DNA from: JBQTIY01 sp052387675
GTDB taxonomy: Bacteria > Planctomycetota > B15-G4
Direction of reading: 5' to 3'
Length of the DNA stretch: 64,000 nt
Assembly: GCA_052387675.1 (NCBI GenBank)
Contig: JBQTIY010000005.1
Location: forward strand, 1 to 64,000
The notes under the pieces are model-generated. The model worked only from the letters and a program-made list of their open reading frames with translations, was not told the DNA's origin and did not search any database. Both the position numbers and the translations under genes were made by a program. Within the stretch, counting starts at the first letter, position 1; the number at the start of each line of letters is the position of its first letter. Of the stretch, positions 18,172-26,437 are shown piece after piece.

Positions 18172-19797
18172 GTGAACACTTGCTCGTTCCGTCGGCGTTC
18201 CGTCGTGGATTTGTTGGCCCGGTTTGGTCTTGGCCTCGCCGTCCTGGGGCTGCTCGCCGGCGAGGCCAGCAGCCAAAAGGTGTTGCTCGCGCAGGGCGGT
18301 GGCTCGGCGGGCGCGGCCCTCGGCATCGTCTCAGCGGCCGGTGACATCGACGGGGACAGTGTCCCGGACCTAGCCTTCGGCACTCCCTCGCATGACGGCG
18401 AGCGGGGCCGCGTGCAGATCATGTCGGGCGCGAGCAAGAGCGTCGTGCGCACGCTCCTCGGCGCGGCCGCCGGCGAGCGCTTCGGCGCCAGCGTGGCCGC
18501 GGCGGGCGATGTCAACGGCGATGGCCGTGACGATCTCATCGTCGGCGCGCCGGGCGGCAACCTCGTGCGCATTCACTCCGGCCTGGACGACAGCGTGCTG
18601 CGCACGTTCACCGGCAGCGGCGAGTTCGGCGCCGCGGTGGCCGGACTCGGCGACCTGGATGCCGACGGCAAGGGCGACGTGGCCGTGGGCGCGCCAGGCG
18701 ACAACAGCGACACGGGCAAGGTTTTCGTGTACTCCGGAAATACCGGCACCACACTCGGCACGCTCGCGGGTCCAGCGCCGGGCGCACGCTTTGGCTCCAC
18801 GCTCGGCGGCCTGCCGCCAGAAGTCTTGCAGGGCGACAACGAGCCGGACCTCATCATTGGCTGCACCTTGGGCAACGACGCCCACCAGGGCCGCGTGGCG
18901 GTGCACCGGCGCAGCGACCTCAGCCCGCGCCTGCTCATTGACGGCCAGACGGGCGAGCAGCTCGGCCTGGGCGCGCACTGGGGCGGCGACTTCAACGGCG
19001 ACGGCCATCTGGACTTGGTGCTCGGCAGCGCGCCGCGCGATGCGCAAGGCCTATCCACCGGGCCCGGCACAGTGCGCGTGCTCTCCGGCGTCGATGGCGC
19101 GGCGCTGGCGAACTACACCGGCACGTCGGCCGGCGAGTTGCGCGGCTTCGGCGTCGGCGACGTGAACGGCGACGGCCACGATGACTTGGCCTTGGGCGAA
19201 CCGCTGGCCGATCTCGGCGCCGTCGATGCCGGCCGCGTGACCGTGCGCTCGGGACTCGATGGCGCGGTCTTGCACACCGTGCAGGGCGCGAGCGCCGGCT
19301 CGCGCCTCGGCGCGGCGGGTGCGCTGGCGGGCGACCTCAATGCCGACGCGCTCATGGACTTCGCGATCGCCGCGCCCGGCGATGATTTCGGAGCCACGGA
19401 CGCGGGCTCGATCTGCGTGCTCTCGCTCACCGTCTGGGCCACGGTCGAGAATGGCTTGCCCGGAGTGGACGGCGTGCCGCGCCTCTCCGGCCAAGGCGGT
19501 GTTGTCGCGGGCCAAACCGGTTCGCTGACTCTGGAGTCAGCGCGACCGGTCACCTACGCGACCCTGGTCATGGGCCATGCCCTCACGCTCGACAGCCAAG
19601 CCGGCAAGCTCACGCCCACGCCCGACATCATCACGGCCGGCCTCTTCATCGGCAGTGCAGGCGAGCTGGAATACAGCTTCGAGTGGCCGACCGGTCTCGT
19701 CTCGGGCCTCACGATCTATCACCAGTTTTTGATCCAGGATCCCGACGCGCCGGGCGGGCAGTCGCGCTCGAACACCGTCGCCGCGACGGTGCCTTAA
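18172..19797 (+). CDS. Secreted FG-GAP (integrin-alpha-like) repeat protein with shared C-terminal domain
   Basis: The 541-residue product begins at a GTG and has a signal peptide (Arg-rich start, hydrophobic core, cleavage around EASSQ, residues 31-35). Six or more FG-GAP repeats follow with loops such as GDIDGDSVPD, GDVNGDGRDD, GDLDADGKGD, GDFNGDGHLD and GDVNGDGHDD, often ended by VGAPGD, which is the integrin-alpha N-terminal type of beta-propeller. The last 120 or so residues form a separate domain ending in GLTIYHQFLIQDPDAPGG and a final TVP at the very C-terminus; a related ending occurs in three other proteins here. Role: extracellular, ligand unknown. It lies between the sigma and kinase genes, 41 bp after the former and 3 bp from the convergent kinase stop. 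Confidence 0.85.
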   Translation: MNTCSFRRRSVVDLLARFGLGLAVLGLLAGEASSQKVLLAQGGGSAGAALGIVSAAGDIDGDSVPDLAFGTPSHDGERGRVQIMSGASKSVVRTLLGAAAGERFGASVAAAGDVNGDGRDDLIVGAPGGNLVRIHSGLDDSVLRTFTGSGEFGAAVAGLGDLDADGKGDVAVGAPGDNSDTGKVFVYSGNTGTTLGTLAGPAPGARFGSTLGGLPPEVLQGDNEPDLIIGCTLGNDAHQGRVAVHRRSDLSPRLLIDGQTGEQLGLGAHWGGDFNGDGHLDLVLGSAPRDAQGLSTGPGTVRVLSGVDGAALANYTGTSAGELRGFGVGDVNGDGHDDLALGEPLADLGAVDAGRVTVRSGLDGAVLHTVQGASAGSRLGAAGALAGDLNADALMDFAIAAPGDDFGATDAGSICVLSLTVWATVENGLPGVDGVPRLSGQGGVVAGQTGSLTLESARPVTYATLVMGHALTLDSQAGKLTPTPDIITAGLFIGSAGELEYSFEWPTGLVSGLTIYHQFLIQDPDAPGGQSRSNTVAATVP

Positions 19798-19800
19798 AAC

Positions 19801-22389
19801 TCAGGCGCGGAGCGCGGCCAGGGCGGCTTCCAGCTCTCGGATCCACAGATGCGTGGGTTCCAGGAGCGGGCCAAGCACGGCCTGAGCGGCCACGAGTTGC
19901 GCCTCGGCCTGCGAGCGCTCGCCTTCCGCAATCAGGCAGAGGGCCAGGCTGTAGCGGAAGCGCGCCGTGTTGCGATGAGCCAGGCCGAGCCGCGCCTCTG
20001 CGCGCTCAAGGACATCCGAAAACAGGAACCGCGCTTCGGCAAGTCGCCCGCGCTGCTGCACCAGGAGCGCGAGGTTGTGGGTGAGGCTCAGGGTGCGCGG
20101 GTCGTTCTCATCGGCGCGCAGGCGCTGGCGCCGCAGCGCCTCGGTGGCCAGGGCCTCGGCCTCGGCCAGCGCGGTGGCAACGGCCGGGCTCACCCGCCGC
20201 AGCAACATGGCTAGGTTGTTCATCGCTGTGAGCGTGCGCGGATGGTTGTCGCCCAGAACTTTCGTGGCGAGCTCCACCGCCGCGCGCGCCAGGGGTTCGG
20301 CCTCGCTCAGCAAACCGGCTGCCACGAGCAGCGCCACCAAGTCATTGGTCGCCGTGAGCGTGTCGGGGTGCAGACGTCCGTGCTTCTGCTCCAGGCGCGT
20401 GAGCACGTCGCGCATGAGCGGCACGGCCTCGTGCAGGCGCCCGCGATCCTTGAGAATCAGCGCCAGGCTGTTGGCCGCCGCCAGCGCGGCCGAGTCGTCC
20501 TCGCCCAGCGTGGCGCGCAAGCCCGTCGAGGCGCGCCGCGCCAGCGCCTCGGCCTCGTCGAGGCGGGCACTGCTGCCGTGCAGCGTGGTGGCCAGAGCCG
20601 CCACCGTGCGCAGAGTGACGGTGTGCTCCGGGGCCAGCACACGCTCTTCCACGGCCAGCGTTTCGCGCAGAAGCTGTTCGGCCTCGCGCAGCCGGCCGCG
20701 GTTCCTGTGCAACAGCGCAAGATCCGTGGCGGCATCCAGCGTGTCGGCGTGCTCGGCGCCGAAGAGCCGCTCGTGCAGAGCGCGCCCTTGGGTCAGGTGC
20801 GGCTCGGCGCGATCCCACTCGCCCAGCTCCTTGTACAGGTTGCCGATGACGCCTTGCAGCAGCGAAGCCTCGGCCGGCTGATCGGCCAGCGCGCGCTCCA
20901 CGCGCTCGGCCGCCCGATCGAGCACCTCGCGCACCGTGATCTCGCGACCCTGCGCTTCGGCGGGATCGCCGGAAGACAGCATCTCGATGAGGAATTCATT
21001 GATGCGCCGCGCGCGCACCGCCTGGCGCCGCGCCTCTTCGCGGGCCTCGCTCACGTCATCCAGGTAGTCGCGCAGCGCATCCGCCATCTCGGCCGCGGTG
21101 GCGTAGCGCCGCTCGATCTCGCGGGCCAAGGCGCGCTCGCAGATGGCGGCCAGCGTGGGCGGCGCGTTCGGCGCCACACTGAGCACCGGCGGCAGCGTCT
21201 CGCGCCGCACGCGCATGAGGACCACGAAGGGGAGGTTGGCTTCCCCCGCCACCGCGTAGGGCACGCGGCCCGTGAGCAGGTGGTAAAGAATCGCACCGAG
21301 CGAGTAGATGTCGCTGCGCTCATCCACGAGTTCGATCTCGCCCCGCGCTTGCTCTGGCGACATGTACGGGATCGTGCCGACCATGCCCTCGCCCTGCGTG
21401 AAGAGCCAGGTGTCGGGCGAGAGGCGCAACTGCTCCTCGGCAGTCTCGTCTGAGCCGGCGTCCTCGGGCGGCTGCACCAGCACCGGGTGCCCTTCGGCGG
21501 CGCCAAGGCGCCCGTTATCCAGGCAGCGCGCCACGCCCCAGTCCATGAGATAGGTCTCGCCGAAGCGGCCGACCATGATGTTGGCCGGCTTGATGTCACG
21601 GTGAATCACGCGTTTGCTGTGCGCGTAGGTGACGGCCTCGCAGATGCGCTGCAGCACACCCACCGCGCGATTCACCGTCCAGCCCTCGCGTGCCGTCGGC
21701 ACGAGCGCCAGAATCTCCTGCAGCGTGCGCCCCTTGACCAGCTTCATAATGAAGTAGGCGCGGCCGGTCTCGTCCACGCCCAGTTCATGCACCGGCACGA
21801 TGCCCGGGTGATCGAGCTGGCCGGTGATGAGGGCCTCTTCGAGCAGCCGGCCCAGCGCACGCTCGGCCACCAGTTCGCCCAGCTCGGGACGCGGGCGCAC
21901 AACCTTCATGGCCAGCGCGCGCTGCAAAGTCTCGTCCCAGACTTTGTAGATGGTGCCCATGCCGCCCTGGCGCAGCGCCTCCACGCGCGGATAGCGGGCA
22001 ACAAAACTTCGCCGCGCCGCAAGCTGCGTCACGAACTCCGACGGACCGACGCCTTCCGCAGAGCCGGCGCTGCCCGTGTCGATGTGCAGCGTGAGCGAAG
22101 CGGGCGCCGCGTCGGGCAATAGCTCGTCGTCGCCGGCCAGGGCAAAGACCTGCGAGATCGGCCCGTCGAGCGCGCCTCCCGCGACCACCGACTGCAGCAG
22201 CGGTTCGAGATCCAGCCAGGAGCGATACAAGGTGCGCAGTTCGGCGGCGATGGCGGGCCGCTGAGCACTAAAGGCCAGAAAGTCCTCCTCGGAAGCCACC
22301 GGGCGGCCGGCCGCCGCCTGCTGGCGCAAGAAGAGAAAGAGTGCGTTCTCGGCCTCGGTCCGCCCGGGCTGGCCACTGGCAGCGTGCAT
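19801..22389 (-). CDS. Ser/Thr protein kinase with C-terminal TPRs
   Basis: The 862-residue product has an N-terminal helical region of about 130 residues, then a Hanks-type kinase domain (about residues 135-420): glycine loop LRQGGMGTIYKV, catalytic Lys in LAMKVVRP, HRDIKPANIMVG with the catalytic Asp at residue 265, DWG in place of DFG, and TIPYMSPEQARGE. From about residue 500 to the end there are kinesin-light-chain-type TPRs (for example TLDAATDLALLHRNRGRL, TLTAMNNLAMLLRR). No transmembrane helix is visible between kinase and TPRs, unlike many relatives, so it may be cytosolic. An open frame runs 64 codons further upstream, but it crosses the conserved element; the ATG at 22389 is preferred. 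A TAGACT -10 box lies 8 nt before this ATG. It is divergent from the hybrid histidine kinase gene. Confidence 0.88.
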   Translation of the reverse strand: MHAASGQPGRTEAENALFLFLRQQAAAGRPVASEEDFLAFSAQRPAIAAELRTLYRSWLDLEPLLQSVVAGGALDGPISQVFALAGDDELLPDAAPASLTLHIDTGSAGSAEGVGPSEFVTQLAARRSFVARYPRVEALRQGGMGTIYKVWDETLQRALAMKVVRPRPELGELVAERALGRLLEEALITGQLDHPGIVPVHELGVDETGRAYFIMKLVKGRTLQEILALVPTAREGWTVNRAVGVLQRICEAVTYAHSKRVIHRDIKPANIMVGRFGETYLMDWGVARCLDNGRLGAAEGHPVLVQPPEDAGSDETAEEQLRLSPDTWLFTQGEGMVGTIPYMSPEQARGEIELVDERSDIYSLGAILYHLLTGRVPYAVAGEANLPFVVLMRVRRETLPPVLSVAPNAPPTLAAICERALAREIERRYATAAEMADALRDYLDDVSEAREEARRQAVRARRINEFLIEMLSSGDPAEAQGREITVREVLDRAAERVERALADQPAEASLLQGVIGNLYKELGEWDRAEPHLTQGRALHERLFGAEHADTLDAATDLALLHRNRGRLREAEQLLRETLAVEERVLAPEHTVTLRTVAALATTLHGSSARLDEAEALARRASTGLRATLGEDDSAALAAANSLALILKDRGRLHEAVPLMRDVLTRLEQKHGRLHPDTLTATNDLVALLVAAGLLSEAEPLARAAVELATKVLGDNHPRTLTAMNNLAMLLRRVSPAVATALAEAEALATEALRRQRLRADENDPRTLSLTHNLALLVQQRGRLAEARFLFSDVLERAEARLGLAHRNTARFRYSLALCLIAEGERSQAEAQLVAAQAVLGPLLEPTHLWIRELEAALAALRA

Positions 22390-22397
22390 CGCGAAAA

Positions 22398-22456
22398 AGT
22401 CTAACCGTCCCTTCCGGAATTCCTGTCCCGGCCCAGGCGCCGGCAACGCTCTCTCT
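22398..22456. promoter_or_regulatory. Divergent control region sharing the bipartite element found upstream of the sigma gene
   Basis: This region separates the kinase (minus) and the histidine kinase (plus). CCGGAATTCCTGTCCCGG (22414-22431) is followed by CC, 7 variable bases and CCGGCAACGCTCTCTC (to 22456), ending 4 nt before the histidine kinase ATG. On the minus strand, TAGACT (22403-22398) lies 8 nt from the kinase ATG and the conserved block falls where a -35 would be, 17 nt upstream. The similarity to 17261-17295 (31 of 35 positions, equal spacing) suggests one regulator or sigma factor acting on all three genes. Assignment of -10 and -35 is inference. Confidence 0.6.
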
Positions 22457-22460
22457 CTTG

Positions 22461-23684
22461 ATGGACGAGCGCGCTCAACGGGAAGGCCAGCCGGCCGGCG
22501 GTCTGCGGGCGAGCGGCTTGGCGCACGACCTGAACAACCTGCTGACGGCGCTGCACCTCTGCGGCGAGTTGATGGGCACACATTTGCCCGCCGGGCTGCC
22601 CGTCGACGCCCCGCTGCGCGCGGACCTGGTGGGTCTGCGCCTCACCACCGAACGCTTGAGCACACTCGTGCGCCGGCTCGGTCAGCTCGCCGCCGGCCAG
22701 CCGGAGGAGGGCACCCCCACCGACTCCTGCGATCTCAATCTCGTCATCGCGGACTTCGCGCACCTGCTGCCGCGACTGCTCGGCCCGACACAGCGCTGCG
22801 AGTTGCAGCTCCGGGCAACGCCCGCCCTCGTCGCTCTGGAGCGCAGCCGTGTCGAGCAAGTGCTGCTCAACCTCTGTCTGAATGCCCGCGACGCCATGCC
22901 GCGCGGGGGTCGGCTTCTCATCGAGACGCGGCGCACGCTCGCCACGCCGTCGTCGGGCGGCTGCGCCGGCGGCCGGCTGGGCACCTCGTCGGGAGCGGGC
23001 TCCCGCAGCGTGGAACTGCGCGTCGCGGATGAAGGCGGGGGTATGAGCCCCGAGGTGCGGGCGCGCATCTTTGAGCCGGGCTTCAGCACGCGGCGCCCCG
23101 CGCCGGGCGGCGCAGAGGAGAGCGCACGCGGCGGCGCGGGCCTCGGCCTCGCCATCGTGCACGACCTCGTGAGCACCGTCGGCGGCCGAGTCGCGTGCGA
23201 GAGCCAGCTCGGCCAGGGCAGTACGTTCACCGTCACGCTGCCCGCCGCCACAGAGGCGGCCGGCCGGGCACCGCAGCAGACACCGCAGCAAGCACCAGCG
23301 CCGGGATCGCTCAGCACCATTCTGGTCGTCGACGACGACCCGCAGGTTCAACAGGTCGTGCGCGGCCAGCTTGAGTCCAATGGCTACGCCGTGCTGCTCG
23401 CCGCCGACGGCGAAGAGGCGCTGGCGCTCTTGCAGAAGCACGCTTGCGACGCGGTGCTCTGCGATCTGCTCATGCCCAACAAGGAAGGCATCGAAACCTG
23501 CGCCGACCTGCGGCGGCTGTATCCCAAGCTGCCGGTCATCGCCATGACCGGCGCGCTCGGCGGGCGCGACTACCTCGCCGCAGCGCGCAAGCTGGGCGCC
23601 GTCGGCAGCCTGGTCAAGCCCTTCAGCGGCCAAGAACTCGTCTCCGAAGTGCGCGACGCGCTGCTCCTCAGCGGCAAGCGCTGA
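22461..23684 (+). CDS. Soluble hybrid histidine kinase with C-terminal receiver domain
   Basis: The 407-residue product lacks any sensor or membrane segment: the phosphoacceptor box GLAHDLNNLL places the His at residue 22. An HATPase domain follows with the N box NLCLNARDAMPRGG, G1 DEGGGM and G2 GGAGLGLAIVHDLV. A linker of Gln/Pro/Ala (about residues 275-290) leads to a receiver domain with acidic pocket VVDDDP, phosphoacceptor Asp335 (CDLLMPNKEG), Thr in AMTGA and Lys in LVKPFSG. The H box type (HDLNN) resembles NtrB-like kinases. The ATG at 22461 has no Shine-Dalgarno sequence and follows the conserved element by 4 nt. The frame is open further upstream over the kinase gene, which I do not take as coding. 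Input signal and output partner are unknown. Confidence 0.85.
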   Translation: MDERAQREGQPAGGLRASGLAHDLNNLLTALHLCGELMGTHLPAGLPVDAPLRADLVGLRLTTERLSTLVRRLGQLAAGQPEEGTPTDSCDLNLVIADFAHLLPRLLGPTQRCELQLRATPALVALERSRVEQVLLNLCLNARDAMPRGGRLLIETRRTLATPSSGGCAGGRLGTSSGAGSRSVELRVADEGGGMSPEVRARIFEPGFSTRRPAPGGAEESARGGAGLGLAIVHDLVSTVGGRVACESQLGQGSTFTVTLPAATEAAGRAPQQTPQQAPAPGSLSTILVVDDDPQVQQVVRGQLESNGYAVLLAADGEEALALLQKHACDAVLCDLLMPNKEGIETCADLRRLYPKLPVIAMTGALGGRDYLAAARKLGAVGSLVKPFSGQELVSEVRDALLLSGKR

Positions 23685-23776
23685 GGCTCGCGGCGAGGCG
23701 CCAGCCAACCTAACGAGCGCACCGAGCTCTCGGCCTCCTCTGGACCGGACCCGTCGCAAGGGCGACGATCTGCGGC

Positions 23777-24922
23777 GTGGCGAACACTCTGGATGACCCG
23801 GCCCACTTCGCGCAGCAGCGGGAGCAGATCTTTGCGCGGAATTGGCAGCTCGTGGCCCATGAGAGCGAGCTGCCCTCCGGCCCGGGCGCTCTGCCGGTCA
23901 CGCTCTTGCCCGGGCTGCTCGACGAGCCACTGCTGCTGACCCGCGACAGCGCGGGGGAAGTCCGCGCACTGTCCAATGCCTGCACGCATCGCGGAGCGCT
24001 CGTGTGCGAGGAGCCGCGCGCTTTTGCCGCGGGATCGGGCGCAAACGCGAGCGGGGCCGCGGCCGCGGCCGCGGCCGCAGCCGCGAGCCTGCGCTGCCGA
24101 TATCACGGCCGCAGCTTCGCGCTCGATGGACGCTGCGTGGCCGCGCCGGGTTTCCCCAGCGTGCCGGCCGGGGCGGACCTGCCGCGCGCACACGTGGCCA
24201 ACTGGCACGGCTTTCTCTTTGCCAGCCTCGCACCCGCCATGCCCTTCGCCGAGTGGATCGCCGAGTTGGAGGCCCGCACGGCCTGGCTGCCAGTCGCGCG
24301 AGCCGTCTTCGATCCGACGCGCTCACGCGACTACGACGTGCCCGCGCACTGGTCGCTCTACTGCGAGAACTTCCTGGAAGGCTTCCATGTGCCCTTTGTG
24401 CACGCCGCGCTGGCGCCCACGCTCGACTTGCCGCGCTATCGCTGCGAGACCTTCCGCTGGAGCAATGTGCAGGTGGGCGTCGCGGGTGCCCAGCCGGCCG
24501 ACCAGCAGACCGCGCTGCATCCACCGTCGGGCGCGCCCTATCACGGGCAAGCTCTCGCTGGGCTCTACTTCTGCCTCTTTCCCAGCACGCTGGTGAACGT
24601 TTACCCCTGGGGGCTTTCGCTCAACCTCGTGCAGCCGCTCGCGCCGCGGCGCACGCGCGTGGCCTTCCGCACCTGGGTCTGGGATGCGGCCCTGCTGGAT
24701 CGCGGCGCCGGCGCGGGCCTGCACCGTGTTGAGCTGGAAGACGAGGAAGTCGTGAGCAGCGTGCAGCGCGGCGTGGCCAGCCGGCTCTGGCGCGGCGGCA
24801 CCCTCGCGCCCGGTCACGAAGACTGCGTGGCACACTTCCGGCGACTCGTCGAGTCGACCGACCGCGCCGCGAGCGGACGAGTCGCCGAACTGGTTCGCGT
24901 CGACCGCGGGCCCACTCCGTGA
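23777..24922 (+). CDS. Rieske-type oxygenase alpha subunit with a polyalanine insertion
   Basis: This 381-residue protein is a Rieske non-haem iron oxygenase (ring-hydroxylating family). The [2Fe-2S] ligands are CTH (Cys69, His71) and CRYH (Cys107, His110); the mononuclear iron site is seen in CENFLEGFHVPFVH, and a downstream acidic ligand probably lies in ELEDEEVVSSVQRG. All ligands are present, so it should be active. The spacing between Cys69 and Cys107 is 38 residues, where about 20 is usual; the extra stretch includes ten consecutive alanines encoded by GC-only codons. The start is a GTG. Its stop overlaps the permease start (GTGA at 24919), so substrate import and oxidation may be coupled. 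The substrate is unknown; quaternary amines or amino-acid-like compounds are possible given the neighbour. Confidence 0.82.
   Translation: MANTLDDPAHFAQQREQIFARNWQLVAHESELPSGPGALPVTLLPGLLDEPLLLTRDSAGEVRALSNACTHRGALVCEEPRAFAAGSGANASGAAAAAAAAAASLRCRYHGRSFALDGRCVAAPGFPSVPAGADLPRAHVANWHGFLFASLAPAMPFAEWIAELEARTAWLPVARAVFDPTRSRDYDVPAHWSLYCENFLEGFHVPFVHAALAPTLDLPRYRCETFRWSNVQVGVAGAQPADQQTALHPPSGAPYHGQALAGLYFCLFPSTLVNVYPWGLSLNLVQPLAPRRTRVAFRTWVWDAALLDRGAGAGLHRVELEDEEVVSSVQRGVASRLWRGGTLAPGHEDCVAHFRRLVESTDRAASGRVAELVRVDRGPTP
24056..24085 (+). repeat. GC-only simple repeat encoding Ala10 inside the Rieske domain
   Basis: Ten alanine codons made of alternating GCC and GCG (one GCA) create a GGCCGC hexamer-like repeat. 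It lies between the two cluster-binding motifs of the Rieske gene. Such repeats can expand or shrink by slippage in steps that keep the frame. Confidence 0.8.
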
Positions 24923-26379
24923 ACGAAGCCCCGGAACTGCGCCGCGGCCTCGGACCTCTGCACGCCACGCTGCTCACCATCGGCGCCATCGTTGGCACCG
25001 GCATCTTCTTCACGGCCGGCGAGATCGCCACGCATCTGCCGCACGCCGGGCTGATCTTGCTCGTGTGGGTGGCGGGCGGACTGCTCACGCTGGCCGGCGC
25101 GCTCACCTTCGCCGAACTCGGCGCGGCCTTCCCGCTGGCGGGCGGCATCTATCACTACCTCAAGGAGGCCTACGGTCCGCTCTGGGGTTTCCTGTACGGC
25201 TGGCTAGCCTTCCTCGTGAACATGTCGGGCGGCATCGCGGCCATCGCGGTGGGTTTCGGCATGGCGCTGGGCGTCTTCCTGCCCTTCTTCAGCGGAGAGC
25301 ACGTGCTGCTGGCGATTCCCGCGGGCGCGGCAGGCGCGGACGCCGTCGCGGGAGCCGGCGCAGAGCCACTGTGGACGCTAACCGGCAGCCAACTCGCCGC
25401 CGTGCTGGCCATCGTGCTGCTCACGGCGGTCAATCATCTGGGGCTCGGGCCCGGCGCGCGCGTGAACAGCGCCCTCACGCTGCTCAAGATTCTGGCCATC
25501 GCCGGCTTCGCGGTGATCGGCCTGCTCGCGCTCGGCCGCGCTGATGTGGACTTCTTGGCGCCTCTGCCAGTTGCGACCGGCGAGGGAGCGCCCTTCGTCG
25601 GGCTCATGTCTGCTTTCGGCGCCGCGATGATCGCAGCGCTGTGGACCTACGACGGCTGGTTCGGACTTACCGCCTCGGCCGGCGAACTCCAGCGCCCCGA
25701 GCGCAACTTGCCGCTCGGGCTCATCGCCGGCGTGCTCATCGTCATCGCGCTCTACCTCGGTCTGAACATCTTCTATCTCTGCGCGCTGCCGCTCGATGAG
25801 CTCGCCGCCGCGCCAGCCGGCGGGCAGACCGCCGCCACGGCCTTTCTGGGCCAGCGCGCCGGCAATCTCTTCGCGGCCGTCGTCGTGGTCTCGTCCTTTG
25901 GCTGCTTGGCCGGCACGATCCTCTACAGCTCGCGCATCTACGTGCCCATGGCCCGCGACGGCCTCTTCTTCCGCAAGGTCGGCGAAGTGCACCCGCGCTG
26001 GCGCACGCCCGTGACGAGCCTCTGGCTGCAGAGCGCCTGGGCCATCGTGCTCACACTTACTGGTGGCTACGAGGCGCTCTTCACGTACGCGGTCTTCGCC
26101 TCGCTGCTCATCATGCTGGCCACCGGGGCGGCGGTCTTCGTGCTGCGGCGCAAGCGGCCCGATCTCGCGCGCCCCTATCGCGTGCCGGGCTATCCCTTCG
26201 TGCCGCTGCTCTTTCTCGGCGGCGTGGCCCTCATCGTGCTCAACACGCTCGTCGAGAGCCCCACCGAATCGCTCGCCGGCCTGGGCCTCGTTGTGCTGGG
26301 ACTGCCGGCCTATGCGTTCTGGAGGCGCCGGGCTACAGCACTCGCTGAAACCGCACCCCTTCAGGCGCCAAAGCCATAG
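24919..26379 (+). CDS. APC-superfamily amino-acid permease
   Basis: The 486-residue product has about 12 hydrophobic helices and the APC signature in the first one (TIGAIVGTGIFFTAGEIA, residues 20-37), followed by GGLLTLAGALTFAELGAAFP and a helix with YDGWFGLTASAGELQRPERNLP typical of the LAT-like/APA branch. It should be an inner-membrane amino-acid or amine transporter or exchanger; specificity cannot be read. The GTG start overlaps the Rieske gene stop by 4 nt, so the pair is almost certainly one operon. The C-terminus is short and cytoplasmic. Confidence 0.9.
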   Translation: MNEAPELRRGLGPLHATLLTIGAIVGTGIFFTAGEIATHLPHAGLILLVWVAGGLLTLAGALTFAELGAAFPLAGGIYHYLKEAYGPLWGFLYGWLAFLVNMSGGIAAIAVGFGMALGVFLPFFSGEHVLLAIPAGAAGADAVAGAGAEPLWTLTGSQLAAVLAIVLLTAVNHLGLGPGARVNSALTLLKILAIAGFAVIGLLALGRADVDFLAPLPVATGEGAPFVGLMSAFGAAMIAALWTYDGWFGLTASAGELQRPERNLPLGLIAGVLIVIALYLGLNIFYLCALPLDELAAAPAGGQTAATAFLGQRAGNLFAAVVVVSSFGCLAGTILYSSRIYVPMARDGLFFRKVGEVHPRWRTPVTSLWLQSAWAIVLTLTGGYEALFTYAVFASLLIMLATGAAVFVLRRKRPDLARPYRVPGYPFVPLLFLGGVALIVLNTLVESPTESLAGLGLVVLGLPAYAFWRRRATALAETAPLQAPKP

Positions 26380-26382
26380 AAT
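26377..26382 (+). promoter_or_regulatory. Predicted -10 box TAGAAT for the downstream FG-GAP gene
   Basis: TAGAAT lies across the end of the permease gene, 55 nt before the ATG at 26438, which itself has a GGAG ribosome binding site. This would give a transcript with a normal leader. There is no clear -35. Confidence 0.3.
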
Positions 26383-26437
26383 CGGCTCGCTGGCCTGCCG
26401 GCCGGGGGTGAGGTTTCTCGGAGTCTGGAGCAGGGCC

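Noticed and set aside
19440..19797. PEP-CTERM or type IX sorting tail on the FG-GAP protein
   Set aside because: There is no PEP motif, hydrophobic helix or basic end, and no type IX consensus; the tail is instead a distinct domain shared with other proteins of the window.
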